A DNA stretch of 64,000 nucleotides from Pseudoflavitalea rhizosphaerae (GTDB lineage: Bacteria; Bacteroidota; Bacteroidia; Chitinophagales; Chitinophagaceae). How positions within the stretch are numbered: position 1 is the stretch's first letter; each line of letters begins with the position of its first letter. The notes beneath the pieces are model-generated. The model ran no database searches. It saw only the letters and a program-made list of their open reading frames with translations, and was not told the DNA's origin. The DNA is taken from contig NZ_RCSU01000019.1 in NCBI RefSeq assembly GCF_003991355.1, positions 51,541 through 115,540 of the forward strand, written 5' to 3'. The translations under genes were made by a program, and so were the position numbers. Of the stretch, positions 8,604 to 16,491 are shown in pieces.

Positions 8604-9176
8604 ATGTCTTGCTTGCCCCAGCACTATGCTAACCTTGATGACGCACAGCTTTTCAGGCTGGTGAAACAGGATGATATTAAAGCGTTCGAAGCGCTTTATA
8701 GTCGTTACTGGAGTGACCTCATCGATGCAGCTTACCGCCGCCTGCAATCGCGCGAGAAAGCCGAAGACATTATCCAGGATATTTTCGTTAGCCTTTACCA
8801 GAAAAGACATACACTCGATATCACCGTTTCCCTCGAAGGATATCTCTTTCAGTCCCTCAGATACAAAGTACTGAACATGATCAGGGACGAATTGACCCGC
8901 ACCGCCTGCAGGAAGAAAATTTTTTTTAAGGAGCAATGCAAAAACGATTCGGCTGAATATTGCGATGCAAAAGAATTGAATAGCCGGATCGGACGTGTGC
9001 TGAGCTCATTGCCCGATAAATGCCGCGAAGCATTTCTGTTGAGCAGGGAACAGAACCTCTCCAATAAAGACATCTCGCTTGGGATGAATATTTCCGTTAG
9101 TACCGTTGAAAAGCATATCGGTAAAGCACTGCGCATTTTGCGGAACAACCTGAGGGATTATACATTCAATGCCTAG
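8604..9176 (+). CDS. ECF (sigma-70 family) RNA polymerase sigma factor
   Basis: This 190-residue protein has sigma region 2 (AFEALYSRYWSDLIDAAYRR, then AEDIIQDIFVSLYQKR, then EGYLFQSLRYKVLNMI) and region 4 (LSSLPDKCREAFLLSRE, then NKDISLGMNISVSTVEKHIG). The ATG at 8604 fits the family length; the in-frame upstream ATG at 8550 overlaps the preceding ORF and adds unconserved residues. Unlike the three other sigma genes in this window it is not followed by a FecR gene or a TonB receptor. Its last 8 bases overlap a truncated HipS-like frame, so this is an orphan sigma factor in a rearranged zone. Confidence 0.93.
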   Translation: MSCLPQHYANLDDAQLFRLVKQDDIKAFEALYSRYWSDLIDAAYRRLQSREKAEDIIQDIFVSLYQKRHTLDITVSLEGYLFQSLRYKVLNMIRDELTRTACRKKIFFKEQCKNDSAEYCDAKELNSRIGRVLSSLPDKCREAFLLSREQNLSNKDISLGMNISVSTVEKHIGKALRILRNNLRDYTFNA

Positions 9177-9369
9177 TTTCCACCGGGTTCATCGAAGTAA
9201 TACACTCTTTGCATTTTTTGACGGACTCATTCCGGAAGGTTGGTTGCTTGACATTGCCAAAGATCATTGGAAGGTCAACCGGAATGACCGGTTTGAATTA
9301 TTATTACTCACATGCCGGGATGCAATTGGCGCGGTAAGCGTTGTTCCCGTAGAAGAAAACGTTGTATAA
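9169..9369 (+). pseudogene. HipS/HipA N-terminal subdomain fragment (5' truncated)
   Basis: The 66 residues match the C-terminal part of the HipA N-terminal (couple) domain: SNTLFAFFDGLIPEGWLLDI, then LLLLTCRDAIGAVSVVPVEE. Complete proteins of this type are about 100-110 residues and begin with beta-strands that are missing here. The in-frame codons upstream run into a TGA at 9151-9153 inside the sigma gene, so the 5' part has been lost. The stop overlaps the next start codon by one base (TAATG), the usual arrangement of split HipS-HipT operons. Probably non-functional. Confidence 0.72.
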
Positions 9370-10034
9370 TGCCAAACTGTTTGATTTGTTACCAGGATGC
9401 AGCGGGCGATCATTTTCATGATAAATGCGCCAAAAAACTTTTTGGCACAACCAGCATGCCTACACTGGAACTCGATAAAAAATTATTGAAAGACCTGGCA
9501 GCGCAAACCATCAACCAACGTATTGCTGTAACAGGGGTACAGCCCAAACTATCGGTGACCCTGGAAAAACATCAGGGTAATGGACGTTTAATGATCGTTG
9601 GATTATGGGGTGAATTTATTCTCAAGCCACAGCACGAAAAATTGCAGGCAATGCCGGAAACGGAAGATTTGACGATGCACCTGGCTGGCATTTTTGATAT
9701 AGGTGTATGCGAACATGCATTACTGAGAGCCACTGACGGAAGTCTTGTATACCTGGCTAAACGATTCGACAGAGAGAAAGGTCGGAAAATCCATACTGAG
9801 GACTTCTGTCAGTTGTCGGAGTTTCCGACGGAAAATAAATACAAGGGCTCTTATGAAAAAGCTGGCAAGCTCATTCTTGCCTGGTGTACCAATACAGGCC
9901 TGGATAAGCTCCGCTATTTTGAGTTACTCCTAATGATCAAAGCATCTTTTCTCACCGCGGACCTGCAGGAGCGGTATTGGATGATCTGGAAAAAAAGCAA
10001 CAGATTTTTTCATAACCTGAAGACAGGTGCTTGA
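9369..10034 (+). pseudogene. HipT/HipA-like serine/threonine kinase with internal deletion of the catalytic core
   Basis: The 221 residues begin like a complete HipT-type toxin: the Cys-rich start (CLICY, then HDKCAKKLFG), the VTGVQPKLSV ATP-site loop, GLWGEFILKPQ, and EDLTMHLAGIFDIGV, KRFDRE, EDFCQLSEF and NKYKGSYEKAGKLI. The family motif that supplies the catalytic Asp (GNADMHLKNF-like) should follow the YFELLL segment. Instead the frame jumps near 9936 to a stretch resembling the family's C-terminal end (SFLTADLQERYWMIWKK). About 80-100 residues appear to be deleted in frame. Without the catalytic and metal-binding loop it cannot be an active kinase. No HipB-type antitoxin is seen. Confidence 0.75.
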
Positions 10035-10035
10035 T

Positions 10036-10074
10036 GGCCCGCCAATAAATTGGTCAGCGGGCCTTACTATTTTC
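10036..10074 (+). terminator. probable terminator after the hipT remnant
   Basis: A perfect 7-bp GC-rich stem (GGCCCGC/GCGGGCC) starts 2 bases after the stop codon and is followed by TTACTATTTT. It marks the old operon end. The following 245 bases to nrdB are AT-rich and hold no ORF or recognisable operator. Confidence 0.6.
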
Positions 10075-10319
10075 AGCCAGTCATTAAATTTATTTCAAAT
10101 ATGTTTCCTCTAATTCAGGCGGTCATTGAGCTGTCAAACTCCCCCGATCTTTTATTCACAGACTGTTGATTTCTTTATCCTCCCTCAATTGAATTTATTG
10201 TGAACTTTATTCAACTGCATTACGCAATATTTCCTTTTATATAGGGTCATACGTTAGGGATCAAATCAGTCAGAATGTTTGGGCCCAGGGGATTGTATCA
10301 CGATTAAAGAAATTGATTT

Positions 10320-11294
10320 ATGGGATTATTTGACAAGAGGGTTCAGTACAAACCATTTGAATATCCGGAAGTACTCCAGTACACATCGGCCATCAACAAA
10401 TCCTTCTGGGTTCACTCGGAAGTTGACTTTACGGCCGATATCCAGGATTTTCATGCACATCTGACCCCTGCGGAACAGAATGCTGTGAAGAACAGCCTGC
10501 TTTCCATTGCCCAGGTGGAAGTGGCAGTGAAATCTTTCTGGGGCAACCTTTACCATCATTTCCCCAAGCCCGAGATCAACGGACTGGGCGCTACCTTTGC
10601 CGAGTGCGAATTCCGCCACTCCGAAGCATATTCCCGCCTGCTGGAAGTGCTGGGTTATAACAACGAATTCGAGAACCTCCTGAAAGTTCCGGTGATCCAG
10701 GAGCGTATCAACTATTTGTCAGCCGCGCTGGCCAATACCAAATCCACCGACAAAAAAGAATATACCGTTTCTCTCATCCTCTTCAGTCTCCTGATCGAGA
10801 ACGTGAGCCTTTTCAGCCAGTTTGCCATCATCCTGGCCTTTACCAGGTTCAAAGGACTGATGAAAAACGTGAGTAATATCATTGCCTGGACTTCCGTAGA
10901 CGAACAGATCCACGCCAATGCCGGTATCTTCCTCATCAACAAACTGAAGGAGGAATATCCGGAGATCTTCACGCCGGAAACCATCAATCATGTACACGAG
11001 ATCGTGAAACTGTCCATCGAAACGGAGAGCCGTATGCTGGACTGGATCTTCAATGCAGGGAATATCGAGATCGTGAACAAACAGGACCTCACCAACTTCA
11101 TGAAGAGAAGGGCTGACGACAGTCTCCAACAGATCGGCATGCCAGCCATCTTCAACGTAACTGCGAAGGAAGCCGGCGCCATGTTATGGTTCGAAGAGGA
11201 AGTGTTCTCCAATAGCCTGGACGATTTCTTTGCCAAGAGGCCCGTTGAATATACCAAGTTCGACAAGAGCATTTCTGCTCATGATTTGTTTTAA
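10320..11294 (+). CDS. nrdB: class I ribonucleoside-diphosphate reductase, beta (radical) subunit
   Basis: This 324-residue ferritin-like protein houses the dimetal centre and radical needed to make deoxyribonucleotides. The metal ligands are readable: Asp36, Glu97 and His100 in EFRHSEAY, Glu160 in LLIENVSLF, and Glu195 and His198 in DEQIH. Tyr104 occupies the E-xx-H-xxx-Y position of the stable tyrosyl radical. There is no N-terminal ATP-cone. The nrdA gene follows after 43 bases, giving an nrdB-nrdA operon, the reverse of the enterobacterial order. No NrdR-box was seen in the 250 bases upstream. Cytoplasmic and essential for DNA synthesis. Confidence 0.96.
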   Translation: MGLFDKRVQYKPFEYPEVLQYTSAINKSFWVHSEVDFTADIQDFHAHLTPAEQNAVKNSLLSIAQVEVAVKSFWGNLYHHFPKPEINGLGATFAECEFRHSEAYSRLLEVLGYNNEFENLLKVPVIQERINYLSAALANTKSTDKKEYTVSLILFSLLIENVSLFSQFAIILAFTRFKGLMKNVSNIIAWTSVDEQIHANAGIFLINKLKEEYPEIFTPETINHVHEIVKLSIETESRMLDWIFNAGNIEIVNKQDLTNFMKRRADDSLQQIGMPAIFNVTAKEAGAMLWFEEEVFSNSLDDFFAKRPVEYTKFDKSISAHDLF

Positions 11295-11337
11295 TTGATT
11301 GCGAGTGTTTATCCAAACCCATTAAATCTTTTAGTGT

Positions 11338-13053
11338 ATGACAACATTATTTGAAACTGCCGCACCCGCTGCGGACCAATTACCAGATATTGCCGGCAAA
11401 TATGAGCAGGAAAAACTGTGGTGGAAGAATGAAGAAAGTGAACAGATCCTGAACAGGGGCTATCTGCTGAAAGGGGAGACTGTTGAAGGGGCGATTGAAC
11501 GTATCTGCAGTGCTGCAGCACAACGTTTGTATAAGCCCGAGCTGAAAGATGCTTTCAAAGAAATGGTGGAAAGAGGATGGATGAGCCTCAGCTCTCCCAT
11601 CTGGGCCAATATGGGTACTGAAAGAGGGTTGCCGATCTCCTGTTTCAACGTACATGTTCCAGATCATATCGAAGGCATCACCCACAAGCTGGGTGAAGTG
11701 ATCATGCAAACCAAGCTCGGTGGCGGGACCTCCGCTTATTTCGGCGCCCTCCGCGAACGTGGCAGCGCTGTGACCGACAACGGTAAGAGCAGCGGAGCCG
11801 TTAGTTTCATGCGTCTTTTCGATACAGCTATGGACACCATCTCACAGGGTGGTGTAAGACGCGGTGCATTTGCGGCCTACATGGATATCGATCACGGTGA
11901 TATTGAAGAATTCCTCTCCATTAAAGATATCGGTCACCCCATCCAGAACCTTTTCTACGGAGTTTGTGTGCCGGACTACTGGATGCAGGATATGATCGAC
12001 GGCGATATGAAGAAAAGGGAGATCTGGGCCAAAGTGCTGGAAAGCCGCCAGCAGAAAGGACTTCCCTATATCTTCTTCTCAGATAACGTGAACAGGAACA
12101 AACCACAGGTTTATAAAGATCAGAACCTGACCATCCACGCCAGTAATCTCTGCTCAGAGATCATGCTGCCTTCTTCTATTGATGAGTCATTCATCTGCTG
12201 TCTCTCTTCCATGAACCTGGAGCTGTACGACGAATGGAAAGATACCAATGCCGTAAAGCTGGCAGTATTCTTCCTCGATGCAGTTTTGCAGGAGTTCATC
12301 GCCAAAACAGAAGGCAATCATTATCTCGAAGCTGCCAATAAGTTTGCGAAAAGGCACCGTGCGCTTGGATTAGGCGTACTGGGATGGCACTCTTACCTGC
12401 AAAAGAATATGATCCCGTTTGAAGGAATGCGCGCCAAACAACTGACCGCCGCCATTTTCAAAGATATCCAGGAGAAAGCCAACAAAGCCAGCAAAGACCT
12501 TGCATGGATCTATGGCGAGCCTGATCTGCTGAAAGGATACGGCAAGAGGAATACCACATTGCTGGCCATCGCTCCAACAACTTCTTCCAGCGCGATCCTG
12601 GGACAAACATCTCCCGGAATCGAACCATTCAGCAGCAACTATTATAAGGCAGGTCTTTCCAAAGGCAATTTCATGCGCAAGAACAAATACCTGAAGGAAT
12701 TGCTGGTGAAGAAAGGGATCGATAACGAAGATACATGGCGCGGCATCATGCTGAACCATGGTAGCGTACAGCATCTGAAAGAGCTGACACAGGATGAGAA
12801 AGATGTTTTCAAAACTTTCAAGGAGATCAGCCAACTGGAGATCATTCAACAGGCTTCCATCCGTCAGCAATATGTTGACCAATCACAAAGTCTGAACCTG
12901 AACATCCCTTCAGACCTTCCTGTAAGAGAAGTGAACAAGCTGCTCATCGAAGCATGGAAACTGGGAGTGAAAACCCTTTATTACCAGCGTAGCCAGAGCG
13001 TTTCAAAAGAAATGGTCACCAACCTGGTAAGCTGCAAGAGCTGCGAAGCATAA
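11338..13053 (+). CDS. nrdA: class I ribonucleoside-diphosphate reductase, alpha (catalytic) subunit
   Basis: This 571-residue enzyme reduces ribonucleoside diphosphates to deoxy forms with the NrdB radical. Active-site residues are visible: Cys102 (SCFN) and a partner Cys at 287/288 (ICCLSSMN) as the reducible pair, Asn270-Cys272-Glu274 (NLCSE) as the catalytic triad, and Tyr548-Tyr549 (TLYYQRS) for radical transfer. The C-terminal CKSC is the mobile pair re-reduced by thioredoxin. It is about 190 residues shorter than E. coli NrdA because the N-terminal ATP-cone is missing, so dATP shut-off through the alpha subunit is not expected. A strong terminator follows. Confidence 0.96.
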   Translation: MTTLFETAAPAADQLPDIAGKYEQEKLWWKNEESEQILNRGYLLKGETVEGAIERICSAAAQRLYKPELKDAFKEMVERGWMSLSSPIWANMGTERGLPISCFNVHVPDHIEGITHKLGEVIMQTKLGGGTSAYFGALRERGSAVTDNGKSSGAVSFMRLFDTAMDTISQGGVRRGAFAAYMDIDHGDIEEFLSIKDIGHPIQNLFYGVCVPDYWMQDMIDGDMKKREIWAKVLESRQQKGLPYIFFSDNVNRNKPQVYKDQNLTIHASNLCSEIMLPSSIDESFICCLSSMNLELYDEWKDTNAVKLAVFFLDAVLQEFIAKTEGNHYLEAANKFAKRHRALGLGVLGWHSYLQKNMIPFEGMRAKQLTAAIFKDIQEKANKASKDLAWIYGEPDLLKGYGKRNTTLLAIAPTTSSSAILGQTSPGIEPFSSNYYKAGLSKGNFMRKNKYLKELLVKKGIDNEDTWRGIMLNHGSVQHLKELTQDEKDVFKTFKEISQLEIIQQASIRQQYVDQSQSLNLNIPSDLPVREVNKLLIEAWKLGVKTLYYQRSQSVSKEMVTNLVSCKSCEA

Positions 13054-13075
13054 TCGAAGTATCATCATATTGAGT

Positions 13076-13110
13076 AAGGCGCAACCGTTTGGTGCGCCTT
13101 TTTCTTTTTC
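13076..13110 (+). terminator. rho-independent terminator of nrdBA
   Basis: The hairpin AAGGCGC/GCGCCTT with an extra ACC/GGT inner stem and a GTTT loop is followed directly by TTTCTTTTTC. Confidence 0.88.
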
Positions 13111-13164
13111 CTGCAAATGCACTAATTTGCACCCTCAAGTTCTTTTCTATACATCTTATCAAAC

Positions 13165-13330
13165 AGTATAGGTTCCCATGTAAGATGGGATTAATAGGGA
13201 ATTGTGTGTGAATCACAAGCTGTCCCGCAACTGTAAGTAACATACCTGAGTTTTTACCCTCGTTGTCCACTGTTCTGCAAACACGGAATGGGAAGGACGG
13301 TAGAAACGTTACAAGCCAGGAGACCTGCCT
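13165..13330 (+). promoter_or_regulatory. cobalamin riboswitch
   Basis: The conserved core is readable: GGTTCCC near the 5' end, the AATAGGGAA segment, GCTGTCCCGCAACTGTA, and the B12-box GCCAGGAGACCTGCC at 13315-13329. Cobalamin riboswitches bind adenosyl- or related cobalamins and normally switch off the downstream gene. Here that gene is metE, the B12-independent methionine synthase, which is not needed when B12 is available. The expression platform is not obvious; no strong U-tailed terminator lies between the B12-box and metE. Confidence 0.93.
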
Positions 13331-13526
13331 TTATTGTATTTGACAGTGCTTTCGTGGAATGAAGCGATTGTTGAATTGATATGTGCTCAACACAACTCCC
13401 TGCAATTTCTGCAAGGGCTGTGCCTGCATGCGCATATTCCTCTCTTCCATCTTTCTTCTTTTTCATTATTGCATTCCTGTTTAGCGAAGGGCTTTTAACT
13501 GATTCATCATCTTTAAAAGCGAGAAC
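13331..13526 (+). other. long leader between riboswitch and metE
   Basis: These 196 bases separate the aptamer from metE. An imperfect hairpin around 13399-13418 (CCCTGCA/TGCAAGGG with a bulge) and a pyrimidine-rich stretch (TTTCTTCTTTTTC) are the only structures I see; either could be part of the riboswitch expression platform. An out-of-frame ORF that starts here and runs into metE looks like a chance frame. Confidence 0.4.
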
Positions 13527-15851
13527 ATGCAAACACAAAACCTCGGCTACCCGCGGATTGGCGGCCAAAGGGAACTCAAGAAAGCATCGGAGCAGTACTG
13601 GGCCGGAAAGCTTACGGCACAACAACTGATGCAAACCGGCAACGCCATCAGATTACAGAACTGGCAAATTCAAAAAAACGCGGGGATCGATCTCATTCCC
13701 TGCAACGATTTTTCTTTCTACGACCAGGTGCTTGACACCAGTTTGATGCTCGGGGCTATCCCTGCCCGTTATCACGGACTGGTGCAGGAGAAACAACTAC
13801 CGCAGATCGATCTGCTCTTCGCCATGGCAAGAGGCTATCAAAAAGACGGCTACGATATCACTGCCATGGAAATGACAAAATGGTTCGATACCAATTATCA
13901 TTACATAGTTCCGGAATTCACCGCCAATCAGCAGTTCACCTTGTTCAGCAACAAAGCACTGCATGAATTCAATGAAGCCAGGCAACATGGCATTCAGGCC
14001 AAGCCGGTCTTACTCGGACCTGTTTCTTATCTCCTGCTGGGGAAAGAAAAGGAGCCAGGTTTCCATCGACTCGAACTGATCAAAAGATTATTGCCTGTGT
14101 ATTTGGAAATGCTGGGCAAGCTCGAAGAGGCCGGCGCTTATTTTGTTCAGTTGGATGAGCCCTGTCTTTCACTTAATCTTACTGATGCAGAACGGCAGGC
14201 ATTCGCCAAAACCTACCAGGAGATCAAAAACAAATTCCCACAATTGCAGATCATCCTTGCCAGTTATTTCGAATGTTATGGAGAGAACCTGACAACGGTA
14301 CTGAAACTCCCGGTACAAGTGCTGCATCTTGATCTGGTTCGTTGTCCTGCTCAGCTCGATGATATACTTGCCACGGATATCGCACGCACACGAACTATCC
14401 TGTCGCTGGGCGTGGTGGATGGAAGGAATATCTGGAAGAATGATTTCGAAGAATCCCTTTCGCAGGTCCATAAAGCTGTTGCCAAACTGGGAGCCGATAG
14501 GATCTGGATTGCGCCTTCCTGTTCATTGTTGCATGTTCCCTGCGATCTGGAATTCGAGAAAAATGAAAAAACACTCAGTCCTGAGATCAAACAATGGCTG
14601 GCTTTCGCCAAACAAAAGATCGAAGAAGTGGTAACCCTCAAACAACTGGCGGCAGGGGAGAACAATGAAGTTGTCAGCGTCAGGTTGAAGGAGAATATAA
14701 CAGCAAACAAGAACCGAAAAACTTCCGGCCTGATCCATAATGCTGCCGTAAAGCAGCGCGTGGCTGCCATCACAACAAAGGACGCGTCTCGTAACAGCGA
14801 TTTTTCGATCCGAAAAAAATTACAGCGCGAAGCATTGAAGCTGCCATTATTCCCTACCACTACCATCGGCTCCTTCCCTCAAACAGCTGAGGTGAGAAGC
14901 TGGCGGGCAAAATGGAAAAAAGGAGAACTTACGCAGGAACAGTACGATGAGCTGATTGCAAAAGAAACGGAAGAGAGTATCCGCTGGCAGGAAGAGATCG
15001 GTATTGATGTACTTGTGCACGGGGAATTCGAGCGCAACGATATGGTGGAGTATTTTGGTGAACAGCTCAGCGGTTTCGTGTTTTCGCAGAATGGCTGGGT
15101 GCAGAGTTATGGCAGCCGCTGTGTGAAGCCGCCCATCATTTATGGAGATGTGAGCCGTCCTGCTCCCATGACCATCCGCTGGACTTCCTATGCGCAATCA
15201 CTCACCGCCAAACCTGTGAAAGGCATGCTGACGGGGCCAGTCACGATCCTGCAATGGAGCTTTGTTCGTAACGATCAGCCACGCAGTGAAACCTGCACCC
15301 AGATTGCGCTTGCGATCAGGGATGAAGTAAACGGTCTCGAACAGGCTGGCATCGGCGTGATTCAGATTGATGAACCTGCCATCCGCGAAGGGCTTCCTTT
15401 GCGCAGGGAGAACTGGTCGGCATACCTCAACTGGGCAGTTCGTGCATTCAGGATCTCCGCCAGCGGTGTGAAGGATGCCACACAGATCCATACGCATATG
15501 TGTTATTCCGAGTTCAATGATATCATTGCAGAGATTGCGGAGATGGATGCGGATGTGATCACCATCGAATGCAGCCGTTCACAAATGGAATTGCTCGATG
15601 CCTTTGCAGCGTTTAAGTATCCCAATGAGATCGGGCCCGGTGTGTATGATATCCACTCACCGCGTGTGCCATCGAAAATGGAAATGATACAGCTCATGGA
15701 AAAAGCCCGGGCGGTGATACCTTCGGAGCAACTTTGGGTGAATCCCGATTGCGGCCTGAAAACCCGCGGCTGGATCGAAACAAAAGCAGCATTGCAGGAA
15801 ATGGTGGATGCCGCCAGGGAACTGAGAAAGAATATTGCCGTTCAGGCATGA
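13527..15851 (+). CDS. metE: cobalamin-independent methionine synthase (5-methyltetrahydropteroyltriglutamate-homocysteine methyltransferase)
   Basis: This 774-residue two-domain enzyme moves the methyl group of methyl-tetrahydrofolate to homocysteine, the last step of methionine synthesis. It starts with the typical NLGYPRIGGQRELKKA. The C-terminal catalytic barrel has TTTIGSFPQT, VHGEFERNDMVEYFGEQL, and the zinc ligands His657 and Cys659 (HTHMCYSEF), Glu681 (TIECSRS) and Cys742 (NPDCGLKTRGW). Length and order are normal for MetE. Control by the cobalamin riboswitch upstream implies that the cell also has or takes up B12 and uses MetH when it can. A terminator follows the gene. Confidence 0.98.
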   Translation: MQTQNLGYPRIGGQRELKKASEQYWAGKLTAQQLMQTGNAIRLQNWQIQKNAGIDLIPCNDFSFYDQVLDTSLMLGAIPARYHGLVQEKQLPQIDLLFAMARGYQKDGYDITAMEMTKWFDTNYHYIVPEFTANQQFTLFSNKALHEFNEARQHGIQAKPVLLGPVSYLLLGKEKEPGFHRLELIKRLLPVYLEMLGKLEEAGAYFVQLDEPCLSLNLTDAERQAFAKTYQEIKNKFPQLQIILASYFECYGENLTTVLKLPVQVLHLDLVRCPAQLDDILATDIARTRTILSLGVVDGRNIWKNDFEESLSQVHKAVAKLGADRIWIAPSCSLLHVPCDLEFEKNEKTLSPEIKQWLAFAKQKIEEVVTLKQLAAGENNEVVSVRLKENITANKNRKTSGLIHNAAVKQRVAAITTKDASRNSDFSIRKKLQREALKLPLFPTTTIGSFPQTAEVRSWRAKWKKGELTQEQYDELIAKETEESIRWQEEIGIDVLVHGEFERNDMVEYFGEQLSGFVFSQNGWVQSYGSRCVKPPIIYGDVSRPAPMTIRWTSYAQSLTAKPVKGMLTGPVTILQWSFVRNDQPRSETCTQIALAIRDEVNGLEQAGIGVIQIDEPAIREGLPLRRENWSAYLNWAVRAFRISASGVKDATQIHTHMCYSEFNDIIAEIAEMDADVITIECSRSQMELLDAFAAFKYPNEIGPGVYDIHSPRVPSKMEMIQLMEKARAVIPSEQLWVNPDCGLKTRGWIETKAALQEMVDAARELRKNIAVQA

Positions 15852-15860
15852 ACTATTTAT

Positions 15861-15900
15861 CCAATAGGCTGATTTGCTCAGCCTGTTGGTTTCATTCTTT
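15861..15900 (+). terminator. rho-independent terminator of metE
   Basis: A 12-bp stem (CCAATAGGCTGA/TCAGCCTGTTGG, with G-T pairing) with a TTTGC loop is followed by TTTCATTCTTT. It lies between metE and the thioesterase gene. Confidence 0.8.
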
Positions 15901-15911
15901 AAAAAACACTG

Positions 15912-16292
15912 ATGAACCAGGAACGAAGAGACCGGTCCGTTACAAGGATCTTCAAAGCAGTATTTCCAGACAGCACCAATCACTACGACACATTATTCGG
16001 CGGCACCGCTATGGCGCTCATGGACGAGGTGGCCTTCATCACCGCTACACGTTACAGCCGGCAACGCATGGTAACGGTGAGCAGCGATCGAATCGATTTC
16101 AAAATGCCGATCCCTGCCGGCACCATCATCGAGCTGGTTGGCATGGTGTCATATGTTGGCAATACCAGTCTGAAAGTAAAAGTGGAAGTATTTATCGAGC
16201 AGATGTATTCCAACGACAGGGACAGGGCCATCAGTGGCGAGTTTACATTTGTAGCCATAGATGAAAACAAGAAAGCGGCAAAGATCTCTTAG
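15912..16292 (+). CDS. acyl-CoA thioesterase, YciA-like hotdog fold
   Basis: This 126-residue cytoplasmic protein has the hotdog thioesterase pattern: NHYDTLFGGTAMALMDEVAF with the family's catalytic Asp at position 38, then SSDRIDFKMPIPAGTIIELV and a final GEFTFVAID strand. YciA-type enzymes hydrolyse short and medium acyl-CoA esters and regulate CoA pools. It is a single gene between the metE terminator and the metalloprotease gene. The natural substrate cannot be deduced from the sequence. Confidence 0.9.
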   Translation: MNQERRDRSVTRIFKAVFPDSTNHYDTLFGGTAMALMDEVAFITATRYSRQRMVTVSSDRIDFKMPIPAGTIIELVGMVSYVGNTSLKVKVEVFIEQMYSNDRDRAISGEFTFVAIDENKKAAKIS

Positions 16293-16491
16293 GGTAGCCC
16301 GGCTGCATTCAGAACTGTGGATGCAGCAAGAAAAGTTTGAAGCGCAGGGCCTTCCGTTTTTCATTGACCGTCTGTCAATTTGAATAATTGTTTGCGATAC
16401 TGGTGCCGCTATTTAAGCCATTTACATAGTATATACCCGTTTTTGTCAAAGATTCGCATACTTTCATGGCACTTAAAAATTCGAACTATAG

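Noticed and set aside
13381-13629. 82-residue + strand ORF between the riboswitch and metE
   Set aside because: It overlaps the first 100 bases of metE in another frame, and its second half is the metE sequence shifted. No recognisable motif apart from a Phe-rich run from the pyrimidine stretch.
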